Shown one piece after another: positions 54,355 to 62,171 of a stretch of DNA of 64,000 nt (within the stretch, counting starts at the first letter, position 1; each line of letters starts with the position of its first letter). The DNA is from Spirochaetales bacterium Spiro_02 (GTDB taxonomy: Bacteria; Spirochaetota; Spirochaetia; Sphaerochaetales; Sphaerochaetaceae). The position numbers and the translations under genes are program-made. The notes beneath the pieces are model-generated. The model ran no database searches. It saw only the letters and a program-made list of their open reading frames with translations, and had not been told where the DNA came from. The stretch is taken from positions 1 to 64,000 of the forward strand of contig LVBD01000041.1 of the NCBI GenBank assembly GCA_001604275.1, in the 5' to 3' direction.

Positions 54355-55403
54355 ACGAAAAACTGAAGAGAATCACTCACTATCGACTGTTCCTTCCGCT
54401 GATCTGCCTGGCGCTCGTCCTGTTGGTCAACATGATCAAGACGCCGACGTTCTTCCATCTTTCGATCAAGAACGGAGTGCTGTACGGATATACGGTCGAC
54501 GTAGTCAACCGCGCCAGCGAGCTGGTGATCCTCGCTGTAGGGATGACGCTCGTTGTCGCTTCTTCGGCCGGCACCGACATCTCCGTCGGAGCCGTGATGG
54601 CCGTGGCCGGGGCGGTGTGCTGCTACATTCTGTCCGGCGGCGCAGTCTCGGTCAATGAATACCATGCGCCATGGATACTCGGACTGCTGGCGGCGCTTGT
54701 CGCAGGGACCGTATGCGGGGCATGGAACGGGTTTCTCGTCTCAAGGATGAAGATACAGCCGATGGTCGCCACGTTGATCCTCTTTACTGCCGGTCGGGGC
54801 ATCGCGCAACTGATCACGAAGGGACAGATCACCTACATCCGGGTGGAATCGTTCAAGCTGCTCGGGGCAAATATCCCGGGTATCCCCCTCCCCACTCCGA
54901 TCTTCATCGCGATCATCGTTGTTCTGATCACGTCGATCGTGCTGAAGAAGACGGCGCTTGGACTGTACATCGAGGCGGTGGGCATCAACCCGACGGCTTC
55001 CAGGAATGTCGGAATCAAGTCGAAGCAGATCATTTTCTTTACCTACACGTTCTGCGGGTTGCTGGCGGGCATAGCCGGCATGATCGCCACCAGTCGCATC
55101 TATTCGGCCGATGCGAACAACATCGGACTGAACATGGAGCTGGATGCGATCCTCGCCGTCGCGCTCGGGGGCAATAGTCTCGGAGGCGGCAAGTTCAGCA
55201 TCTCCGGCTCGGTGATCGGAGCGTATACGATCCAGGCGCTCACGACCACGCTGTACGCAATGGGTGTCAGCGCCGACCAGATTCCGGTGTACAAGGCGAT
55301 CGTGGTCGTCATCATCGTCACGCTGCAGTCCGAGGAATTCAACCGGTACATGCGCAAGTTCTCGGCGAGGTTCGCGGCGCGGAAGGCGGAGGTGGCGAAA
55401 TGA
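54351..55403 (+). CDS. Sugar ABC transporter permease (YtfT type)
   Basis: The 350-residue permease has about nine transmembrane helices with the family block ILAVGMTLVVASSAGTDISVGAVMAVAGA and the cytoplasmic loop EAVGINPTASRNVGIKSKQI. It pairs with the second permease to form the channel. The gene overlaps both neighbours by four bases. Confidence 0.92.
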   Translation: MNEKLKRITHYRLFLPLICLALVLLVNMIKTPTFFHLSIKNGVLYGYTVDVVNRASELVILAVGMTLVVASSAGTDISVGAVMAVAGAVCCYILSGGAVSVNEYHAPWILGLLAALVAGTVCGAWNGFLVSRMKIQPMVATLILFTAGRGIAQLITKGQITYIRVESFKLLGANIPGIPLPTPIFIAIIVVLITSIVLKKTALGLYIEAVGINPTASRNVGIKSKQIIFFTYTFCGLLAGIAGMIATSRIYSADANNIGLNMELDAILAVALGGNSLGGGKFSISGSVIGAYTIQALTTTLYAMGVSADQIPVYKAIVVVIIVTLQSEEFNRYMRKFSARFAARKAEVAK

Positions 55404-56425
55404 AGCTGCGTAGGAAAAAGGCATTCAACGAGACGACCTTCCTGTTGACGATCACCATCACGCTGTTCTTCGCGATGTATATCGCCGGGATGATCGTGTT
55501 CAAGAACAATGGCTTCGCACGGCTCCAGGTGTTCCTCAACCTGTTCATCTCCAACGCTTCGCTGATCGTCATAGCCGCGGGAATGACGGTGGTGATGATT
55601 ACCGGCGGTATCGATATTTCAGTCGGTTCGTTCGTGGCGATGAGTTGCATGATGCTCGCCCATATGATGGAGCGCAGCGGATATGGAGCGATCCATTCCG
55701 TGCTGATTGTGCTGCTGACGGGCATCGTTTTCGGGTTCGTACAAGGATATCTGGTCTCCTATCTGAAGATTCAGCCGTTCATCGTCACGCTGGCTGGGAT
55801 GTTTTTCGCACGAGGAATGACGGCGATCATCAGCCAGGATATGATCAGCATCAAGAATCCGATGTTCCTCTCATGGGCGACACACAAGATATACCTGCCG
55901 TTCGGCGGATACACGAACCGCAAAGGGGTGCTCGTCATCCCGTATATCTACCCTACTGTCATTATCGCGCTGATTGCATTGGTGGTCATCTGGGCGCTGC
56001 TTCGCTACACGAAATTCGGCAGGCGTATCTATGCGATCGGCGGAAGCGAGACCAGCGCGTTGCTGATGGGACTGAATGTCCGCAGGACGCGGCTTTTCGC
56101 ATATATTCTCGATGGTTTCCTGTGCGCGATCGGTGGAATCCTGTTCTGTCTGAATACGTGTTCGGGGTTCGTTGAACAGGCGAAAGGGCTTGAGATGGAG
56201 GCGATAGCCGGCGCGGTCATCGGCGGGACATTGCTTACTGGTGGCGTGGGGAACGTATTCGGTTCTCTTTTCGGTGTCCTGATCAAAGGTACGATCGAGA
56301 CGTTCATCACTTTCCAGGGTACGTTGTCATCGTGGTGGACGAGGATCACGATCGCCGCGCTCCTTGCCTTCTTCATCATCCTCCAGAGTCTGCTTGCCAG
56401 CAGCAAGCTGAAAAAACGTAGATAA
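55400..56425 (+). CDS. Sugar ABC transporter permease (YjfF type)
   Basis: The 341-residue permease has about nine transmembrane helices, the block VIAAGMTVVMITGGIDISVGSFVAMSCM, and the loop YAIGGSETSALLMGLNVRRT. Having two permease genes is typical of the galactofuranose importer YtfQRT-YjfF. It is the last gene; two hairpins follow. Confidence 0.92.
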   Translation: MKLRRKKAFNETTFLLTITITLFFAMYIAGMIVFKNNGFARLQVFLNLFISNASLIVIAAGMTVVMITGGIDISVGSFVAMSCMMLAHMMERSGYGAIHSVLIVLLTGIVFGFVQGYLVSYLKIQPFIVTLAGMFFARGMTAIISQDMISIKNPMFLSWATHKIYLPFGGYTNRKGVLVIPYIYPTVIIALIALVVIWALLRYTKFGRRIYAIGGSETSALLMGLNVRRTRLFAYILDGFLCAIGGILFCLNTCSGFVEQAKGLEMEAIAGAVIGGTLLTGGVGNVFGSLFGVLIKGTIETFITFQGTLSSWWTRITIAALLAFFIILQSLLASSKLKKRR

Positions 56426-56457
56426 GCGAGGCTGCTTCCTGTCTCGCTGAAAGCCCT

Positions 56458-56521
56458 GGGGTTGTCGTTTCGGGATGAGTTCTGATAGAGCCCGGTTCTC
56501 CATCCCGACGACAGCCCCTTT
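56458..56521 (+). terminator. Terminator of the sugar operon
   Basis: GGGGTTGTCG pairs with CGACAGCCCC and, after a two-base bulge, TCGGGATG with CATCCCGA, around a 23-base loop; TTT follows. A smaller hairpin AGCGAG/CTCGCT lies just before at 56425-56448. Confidence 0.75.
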
Positions 56522-56522
56522 A

Positions 56523-56555
56523 AGGGTCATTGCAGGGTCATTGCGGGGTCATTGG
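56523..56555. repeat. 11-bp tandem repeat, three copies
   Basis: AGGGTCATTGC, AGGGTCATTGC, GGGGTCATTGG are head to tail. They are the reverse complement of the unit at 34195-34238 with the same 11-base period. The array sits between the sugar-operon terminator and the stop of the convergent phosphoesterase gene. Confidence 0.9.
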
Positions 56556-56620
56556 CGGTAAGTGTCAGTGGCGGATCTTTGGCGGATTACTCGAGGAATG
56601 GCGAGCGGCGAGAGAGGCCG

Positions 56621-57337
56621 TCAGTGGAACCGCCCGTACGCGACCACATAGGCAAGATCGGTGAACAAGGGTTCTGCGAGCAGTTCTTCGCGATACGAAA
56701 CATAATCGTAGTCTATGCGCCGCATATTGATCGATATCCCATCCGAGGAGATATCCGCGATACAATAATTCGGTCTCGGGTCGCCGTCGAACGCGTACCC
56801 GACCGCGCCGACATTCACTACCAGCGTTCTACCGATTTCGAATGTCTCACGCTTGTGGGTGTGTCCGCAGAAAATGACGTCGACATCCAATGCATCGACT
56901 TTCTGCGTCATCATAGGAAACGCTGGACTTGATGGAGAGAAATTGTCCTTGAAGCTCCAGGGACTCCCATGGCAGAACAGAACTCGTTTGCCATCGATCT
57001 CCCGTAGATCGACCAGCGGGAGACGCTCGAGCATATGTTTTGATAGCCCGGAAAGACGACTGTCACCGTATGCGATCAAAGCGTACAATCGCCGTTCGGC
57101 ATCATCCAACGGAACGAAAGTCGGAAATTCTTCAAAGTTCGAATCAGTATTACCTTTGATGATGCACATCGGCCTCAGGTGTTCAAGCAGTTCGACACAT
57201 TCCTGGGGATATAGTCCGTTGAAGGAGATGTCGCCAAGACATACGACGCCATCGGGTTCATGTTCGTACATATCGGTCGTCACCGCATTGAACGCAGGCA
57301 GATTGCCATGTATGTCGCTGAAAACAGCAAGTCTCAT
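56621..57337 (-). CDS. Metallophosphoesterase (calcineurin-like)
   Basis: The 238-residue enzyme has the full set of metal motifs: FSDIHGN (D-x-H), CLGDISFNG (G-D), IKGNTDSNF (G-N-x-D), VLFCHGSPW (H) and FCGHTHKRE (G-H-x-H). The size and spacing fit the YfcE/MJ0936 group of cytoplasmic phosphodiesterases; substrate unknown. Confidence 0.9.
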   Translation of the reverse strand: MRLAVFSDIHGNLPAFNAVTTDMYEHEPDGVVCLGDISFNGLYPQECVELLEHLRPMCIIKGNTDSNFEEFPTFVPLDDAERRLYALIAYGDSRLSGLSKHMLERLPLVDLREIDGKRVLFCHGSPWSFKDNFSPSSPAFPMMTQKVDALDVDVIFCGHTHKRETFEIGRTLVVNVGAVGYAFDGDPRPNYCIADISSDGISINMRRIDYDYVSYREELLAEPLFTDLAYVVAYGRFH

Positions 57338-57442
57338 ACACTTCCCCCCTCATCCTCAGAATCCACAACAGCACAGAACGAGACATTCCGATTCCAGTAT
57401 ACCCGTCGTTCGAAGAAATCCGCAACGGAAATCGCAACGAGG

Positions 57443-57461
57443 AAGCCTCCCCCGGGGGCTT
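57443..57461 (-). terminator. Hairpin after the kinase-like gene
   Basis: AAGCC pairs with GGCTT, with inner C/G pairing possible. It lies 17 bases beyond the stop of the kinase-like gene. No U-run. Confidence 0.4.
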
Positions 57462-57477
57462 TCCGCGGAGGAAAGGA

Positions 57478-58587
57478 TCAGCGGATGGCGGCTTCCAACA
57501 CATCCCATTGGTTGTCCATCGACTCGATCAACTTCCGTTGCGTGCGCATTCTGTCCAGATTATGTTCCGGACGCGACACCTTGTAGTAGATATCGCCGTT
57601 GAGATAGTCGGTCAGGAACCGGATAGCCATGATGAGCGCGGTCGTCCGTCCGCTTTCGGCGAGCAGGCTCCGCTCGAGTTCCGTCAGAAACGAAGACGCC
57701 TCCGCCAGATAGCCTTCCATCAAGGAACGGAACAACGTCACATCGCAGGAAATCCGCGACAAATCCCGCTCATCTTCTTCGCCGGTGATCGTTGCAGTGC
57801 GGATCATGTCGCCGGTGTCGAACAGTATCGTGCCTGGCATCACCGTATCCAGATCGATGACGCAAGTTCCTTCGCGCGTGGTCTCGTCGAACAGCACGTT
57901 GTTCAGCTTCGTATCGTTATGGGTGATACCATTACGAAGTTTTCCCTGGCGGTATAGATCGCTGATCACCATGCCGCGTTCTTCGTTCGCGAACAGAAAC
58001 GAAAGCTCATCGGAACAGGATGCTTTTCTTCCGGCCAGATCACGGGAAACCGCGTCCCGGAGCTGATCATACCGCCAGCGCATATCGTGGAAACGGGAGA
58101 TGGTCTCATGCAACAGACTACCGTCCAGGTCGGAAAGCTGCGTCTGGAAACGGCCGATCGCACGGCCGAGGTGGAGGGCGACCGACGGGTCGTCGAGCTT
58201 CTCATACGTGTAGACATGGTCTACGAACAAATAGGTGCGCCAGTACTCCCCCTCGGAATCGAGCGCATATGGCAGACCGTCCTTGGCTGGCACCACGGTG
58301 AGCACCCGATTGGAAGCGAGCGGGACATGACACTCTTCCAGCTTCCTTCGAATATGATTCGTCACAAGACTGATGTTCTCCATCACCTGATCGGGATGAA
58401 GAAAAATCCCTTTATTGATCCTTTGATGGGTGTATCGAATCCGTACTCCGGCCTGATTGAACGTCGAGACGAGCGTCGTATTGATATGTCCGTTGCCGAA
58501 CCCCTTGCATTCCACCAGATCGCCATACAAAGCGAACCGCCCGATGATGTCCCGAACCTGTTGCGGAATATCCTGACCCGTCTGCAT
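57478..58587 (-). CDS. NahK-like aminoglycoside-phosphotransferase-fold kinase
   Basis: The 369-residue protein has the APH kinase fold: GNGHINTT in the N lobe, catalytic loop GITHNDTKLNNVLFD (D and N), metal motif CVIDLDTVMPGTILFDTGDMIR. This combination matches N-acetylhexosamine 1-kinase (NahK) and so-called mucin-desulfating proteins, suggesting phosphorylation of host- or diet-derived amino sugars; this is family inference. ATG 58587 follows GGGAGGTATCG; the longer frame to 58665 lacks a site. Confidence 0.85.
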   Translation of the reverse strand: MQTGQDIPQQVRDIIGRFALYGDLVECKGFGNGHINTTLVSTFNQAGVRIRYTHQRINKGIFLHPDQVMENISLVTNHIRRKLEECHVPLASNRVLTVVPAKDGLPYALDSEGEYWRTYLFVDHVYTYEKLDDPSVALHLGRAIGRFQTQLSDLDGSLLHETISRFHDMRWRYDQLRDAVSRDLAGRKASCSDELSFLFANEERGMVISDLYRQGKLRNGITHNDTKLNNVLFDETTREGTCVIDLDTVMPGTILFDTGDMIRTATITGEEDERDLSRISCDVTLFRSLMEGYLAEASSFLTELERSLLAESGRTTALIMAIRFLTDYLNGDIYYKVSRPEHNLDRMRTQRKLIESMDNQWDVLEAAIR

Positions 58588-58815
58588 CGATACCTCCCGA
58601 GCGGGGAGAGCACTTCGGATCCCCCGCCGAACCTCCCCGTCCTCAGGAATCATAGCATGCGACATCGCAACGGCTCAATATAGGGCGATCCCGTTCGGAA
58701 CACCTTGCAGGAAACAGTCTGCAGGTATGTATCCATCGCTGTCTTTTGCTGTAAAAAAGTTGCATATTGCTATCTTATTTCCGAAGTCCGCCATCGAAAG
58801 ACGTAACAAAAATAC

Positions 58816-58837
58816 AAAACCCGTTCTTCGGGGTTTT
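58816..58837. terminator. Hairpin in the region upstream of ferredoxin
   Basis: AAAACCC pairs with GGGTTTT around an 8-base loop. It could end a short RNA or act on either strand; no transcript is evident. Confidence 0.4.
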
Positions 58838-58955
58838 CAGTACATCGAATCGTTATTCGTATCTTTTTTTCTTCATTACAGGGAAAAACCCACCAGCTAC
58901 GAGTGCATGCAATCGGAGCGATCATACATGGAGGAATACCGGTGCGCATGCATAT

Positions 58956-58973
58956 TGTTAGTAGAAGCTAACT
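58956..58973. promoter_or_regulatory. Operator-like palindrome upstream of ferredoxin
   Basis: TGTTAG-TAGAAG-CTAACT has perfect 5-base arms (GTTAG/CTAAC) with the same 6-base spacer length as the site before DUF3793-flavodoxin. A possible -10, TATACA, follows at 58975. Confidence 0.55.
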
Positions 58974-59091
58974 TTATACAACACGACAAGTTATGCTCAT
59001 GAAAATATTAAGGAAACCTTGACCTTGAGGAACCGGACGTATTATCATTGGAACCGTTGAATAAAAAAAATTTTGGAACAAGGAGTCTCCC

Positions 59092-59259
59092 ATGGCTTAC
59101 AAAATTACCGATGCTTGTGTAGCTTGCGGCACCTGCCAGTCCGAATGCCCCGCCGACGCTATTTCCGAAGGCGACATTTACGTGATCAATCCTGAAGTGT
59201 GTGTCGACTGCGGTACGTGCGCAGATGTATGCCCCACTGGTGCAATCATCCAGGAATAA
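59092..59259 (+). CDS. 2[4Fe-4S] ferredoxin
   Basis: The 55-residue protein has two clusters of the bacterial type: CVACGTCQSECP (residues about 9-20) and CVDCGTCADVCP (37-48), i.e. two C-x2-C-x2-C-x3-C-P motifs. It is the clostridial-type low-potential electron carrier. AAGGAG lies 7 bases before the ATG. It is a single gene closed by a strong terminator and shares an operator-like palindrome with the flavodoxin unit, fitting a ferredoxin/flavodoxin switch. Confidence 0.97.
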   Translation: MAYKITDACVACGTCQSECPADAISEGDIYVINPEVCVDCGTCADVCPTGAIIQE

Positions 59260-59281
59260 GGCTACCGCCGATTCAAAAAAG

Positions 59282-59322
59282 AGCTGTTCCAAACGTCTTC
59301 GTGGCTTGGGACAGCTTTTTTT
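59282..59322 (+). terminator. Terminator of the ferredoxin gene
   Basis: AGCTGTTCCAA pairs with TTGGGACAGCT (one G-U) around a 13-base loop, followed by T7. Confidence 0.93.
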
Positions 59323-59491
59323 GTTCTGACGCCACGAACCTCCAGACGATAGTTTTCCACCGACGACGGCCGGTCGCTGGAAAAACTTTTCGCGACCCAT
59401 TCCCTTCGAGCACTTCTCGATGATGGTTACCAAAACCACGAAACATGATATGATGGCTCTCGCATACCTGCGGTACAGGAGGAAACGAACG

Positions 59492-60292
59492 ATGAATTCG
59501 GCACCTGTGATGGTTCTCGGAGTGATCGTCGGCGTACTACTTTGTTTTTCCGGCAACCCTCTCAAACGCTTCTGGTTTCCGATCAGGAGCCTGGCATTCG
59601 GCGCCCTTACACTGACGCTGGCAGTTCAGTGCATCGTGGACAAGCAGGCGATCGTGACGTTGTTTGCGAACAGTGCGACTTTCTCAGGATTGCTACAGAC
59701 GCTTACCCATGACACGCTGTGGTGGCATACGCTTCTGAAAGTGCTCGCAGGGGTCGTCGGAGCTGTCGTTTTCTTCTTCCTTGGACGAGCGAAGCATCCG
59801 GTCGCGACATTGGTATCGAAAATCCTGACGGCATGTACGACGGCTTGCGCGATCGCGTTGCTGATCGCCCTCGGGGGATTCGCCGTGGTTACGCTCCCCA
59901 TGGCGGCGGTCATTGCAGGCGTGCTCGCGGTGGTATTCATTCCCATCTGCGTCCAGCGGTTCGACTATTATTTTGCAGCGGAAACAGGTCTTGCAGGAGC
60001 GCTGCTTACTTCCTACATGTTCTCGCGGTTCTATTATCTGTCTCCATGGCTGTTCTGGCTACTTGCGGTGCTACTCGCGTTCTGTGGAATCTATCTGCAG
60101 GAACGAGCTGCCATCAGGAAACGGAACAGAACCGGAGTGTCGCCCGACGAGAACAAACAGGACGCGACCAAGCGGAAGGACAGGAAGACAGGAAACAAGC
60201 GGCCGGAGCAGACGATCGAATTCACCGACCCGCCGGTCGAAGAGCCGGGGCGGCAGGCGCAAGCCGATCTCCCGCATGCGGAAAAGGAATGA
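59492..60292 (+). CDS. Hypothetical multi-spanning membrane protein
   Basis: The 266-residue protein has about six to seven transmembrane segments in its first 200 residues (for example VMVLGVIVGVLLCF and LLKVLAGVVGAVVFFFLG) and a polar basic tail (KQDATKRKDRKTGNKRPEQ). The layout resembles DUF4203-type (TMEM198-like) proteins, but this is uncertain. ATG 59492 follows AGGAGG. It ends four bases before xseA and probably shares its mRNA. Confidence 0.75.
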   Translation: MNSAPVMVLGVIVGVLLCFSGNPLKRFWFPIRSLAFGALTLTLAVQCIVDKQAIVTLFANSATFSGLLQTLTHDTLWWHTLLKVLAGVVGAVVFFFLGRAKHPVATLVSKILTACTTACAIALLIALGGFAVVTLPMAAVIAGVLAVVFIPICVQRFDYYFAAETGLAGALLTSYMFSRFYYLSPWLFWLLAVLLAFCGIYLQERAAIRKRNRTGVSPDENKQDATKRKDRKTGNKRPEQTIEFTDPPVEEPGRQAQADLPHAEKE

Positions 60293-60296
60293 TCGT

Positions 60297-61499
60297 ATGG
60301 ATGGACAGGGTCTTCTCGACGGAATCACTCTGAGCGTCGGAGACTTGACGAAACTCCTCAAGGAAACGCTTGAAGGGGCATTCTACGGTCTTACGGTCGA
60401 GGGAGAGATCTCCAACTTCCGGCCATCCTCCACAGGTCACTGGTATTTCACATTGAAAGACGACCGAGCAATGATTGGCGCGGTCATGTTCAAAAACCGG
60501 CTCTGGAAGCTCGATTTCGTTCCGAAGGATGGCGACAAAGTGGTCGTCACCGGGAAGATCGATGTATATGAGCGGCGCGGGACCTACCAGATCATCTGCG
60601 ACACGATGAAGCAGACCGGGACTGGGGATTTGCTGGCGATGCTTGAGGAACGCAAGCAGGCATATGCGAAAGCGGGATATTTCGATGCGGATCGCAAACG
60701 TCCGATTCCTGAAAATCCGACACGGGTCGCGGTGGTGACCAGTCCCACGGGGGCGGCGCTTCGCGACATCCTCCAAGTACTGGGCAGACGATCGGTCGGT
60801 CTCGACGTGCTGGTGCTCCCTGCGCCAGTCCAAGGCGAAGGAGCGGCGGAAATCATTGCGGCGCGCATCGACCAAGCGAACAAATTCCTGCTGGCAGACG
60901 TAATTATCGTGGGACGGGGCGGAGGGGCGCTCGAGGATCTGCTCCCGTTCTCGGAACCGTGCGTGATCGAAGCGATCTATCGTTCGGAAATTCCCGTGGT
61001 TTCTGCGGTAGGACATGAAATAGACTGGGCGCTGTCCGACTTCGCCGCCGATCTGCGGGCCCCTACTCCATCTGCCGCGGCTGAACTTGTCTGTAAAAGC
61101 GGAGAGGAACAGATTGTCCGTCTGCGAAGCATGAAACGAGCGCTTACCGACGCACTGATCCAGAAAACAGCTGCGGCCAGGCTCGCTATCGAACGTTACG
61201 CCCCTCGGACGCTCGGAGATATCCAATCGCGGAGAATCGAACAGATGCGCTATCGTCTGGACGATGTTTCGCGGGAAATCGGAAACAGCATACGGCACCA
61301 GGTGGGGGAACTTCGCCATCGCCTGAGTCTCATGCAGAACGAATTGAACGGACTGTCCCCCGTCGCCATACTGGAACGGGGCTATGCAGTCGTAACTGAT
61401 GACCAAGGAAGCGTCGTTTCCGATGCGGCGGTCCTATCCTCCGGAGACGGAGTTTCCATCAGGTTCGCCGCAGGCGCGGTGCATGCGACGATTGACTGA
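60297..61499 (+). CDS. xseA: Exodeoxyribonuclease VII large subunit
   Basis: The 400-residue subunit has an OB-fold (about 10-105: LTVEGEISNFRPSSTGHWYFTLKD), and the catalytic region with VAVVTSPTGAALRDI, VIIVGRGGGALEDLLPF and SAVGHEIDWALSDFAADLRAPTPSAAAE. The C terminus is a long coiled coil. ATG 60297 is chosen; a longer frame overlaps the membrane gene. It degrades single-stranded DNA together with XseB encoded 21 bases downstream. Confidence 0.96.
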   Translation: MDGQGLLDGITLSVGDLTKLLKETLEGAFYGLTVEGEISNFRPSSTGHWYFTLKDDRAMIGAVMFKNRLWKLDFVPKDGDKVVVTGKIDVYERRGTYQIICDTMKQTGTGDLLAMLEERKQAYAKAGYFDADRKRPIPENPTRVAVVTSPTGAALRDILQVLGRRSVGLDVLVLPAPVQGEGAAEIIAARIDQANKFLLADVIIVGRGGGALEDLLPFSEPCVIEAIYRSEIPVVSAVGHEIDWALSDFAADLRAPTPSAAAELVCKSGEEQIVRLRSMKRALTDALIQKTAAARLAIERYAPRTLGDIQSRRIEQMRYRLDDVSREIGNSIRHQVGELRHRLSLMQNELNGLSPVAILERGYAVVTDDQGSVVSDAAVLSSGDGVSIRFAAGAVHATID

Positions 61500-61520
61500 C
61501 GATCGATACGGAGAACAAAG

Positions 61521-61772
61521 ATGAGTTTTGAAGACGACATGAAACGACTGGAAACGATCGCTGCAAAACTGAGAAACAGCGATACCTCCCTGGACGAATC
61601 CATAGCTCTGTTCGAAGAAGGCGTCAAGCTGACGAAACGGCTGGACGAACAGTTGACGAAAACGGAACGCAAGGTCGAGATCCTGTTGGGCGACGCCGAT
61701 GTGGACTCCGACAGCGTGGAGATCGTCCCGTTCGGCGAAGCCGAAGAGGCGGAACTCGGAAAGACCGATTGA
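61521..61772 (+). CDS. xseB: Exodeoxyribonuclease VII small subunit
   Basis: The 83-residue protein has the family pattern FEDDMKRLETIAAKLRN, SLDESIALFEEGVKLTKRLDEQL, a helical hairpin that binds the coiled coil of XseA. GGAG precedes the ATG. An acidic tail follows. It is directly adjacent to a MarR-like remnant that continues in the same frame after the stop. Confidence 0.95.
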   Translation: MSFEDDMKRLETIAAKLRNSDTSLDESIALFEEGVKLTKRLDEQLTKTERKVEILLGDADVDSDSVEIVPFGEAEEAELGKTD

Positions 61773-62012
61773 AGATGCAGGATAAAATCATTTTTCTCAT
61801 TCAATGCGAGGATCAGAAGGATACGGCATACGGCCCCCTCCGACAAACGGCAGTACCGGATATATCCGACGGAAAAAGCGAAGACGCTTTATGAGAGCAT
61901 TCATGGCATTGCAACGACCAGCGAAGACCGGCTCACAAAAGGATTCACGAGTATCGAACGCGAACTTCTGCTCAACCTTCTGGACAAAGTGATTGAAAAC
62001 CTGCAGGGGTGA
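61773..62012 (+). pseudogene. C-terminal remnant of a MarR-family regulator
   Basis: Starting right after the xseB stop and in the same frame, an open stretch without any start codon reads, from 61842, DKRQYRIYPTEKAKTLYESI and ends with SIERELLLNLLDKVIENLQG and TGA at 62010-62012. The D-K-R-x-x-R-I-Y-P-T-E-K block is the wing of MarR proteins, and the rest fits their C-terminal dimerisation helices. The helix-turn-helix part is missing, so only about 60-70 residues remain. The gene is judged dead by truncation. Confidence 0.75.
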
Positions 62013-62092
62013 CAAGTAGCGTTTTTTTCTTCTCCTGATGAATTGAAAAGGGCCTGCGATGGATTCCCCTACTGTTCATGACCATACATAAA

Positions 62093-62119
62093 GGGCTTCC
62101 GAAAAACTTCCGGAAGCCC
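62093..62119 (-). terminator. Terminator of the ammonium transporter gene
   Basis: GGGCTTCCG pairs with CGGAAGCCC around a 9-base loop; TTTAT follows on the minus strand. It lies about 50 bases after the transporter stop. Confidence 0.7.
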
Positions 62120-62171
62120 CAGCCAAGTCGAAGGAACCTATATCAATCGCTTATTGAGATCTTTAGCGCAA

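Larger units (their letters stand above)
58588..59091. other. Divergent intergenic region before the ferredoxin gene
   Basis: It contains a hairpin (58816-58837), the operator-like palindrome at 58956 and a weak promoter pair (TTGACC 59019-59024, 15 bases, TATTAT 59040-59045). An open frame at 58727-59002 (plus) has no ribosome binding site and an unusual composition, so it is not taken as a gene. Confidence 0.5.

Noticed and set aside
58727-59002. 91-codon frame before ferredoxin
   Set aside because: No ribosome binding site, AT-rich mixed composition, and it contains a hairpin and the operator-like palindrome.
58588-59091. Riboswitch upstream of ferredoxin
   Set aside because: Only a single simple hairpin and a palindrome were found; no conserved riboswitch core could be recognised.
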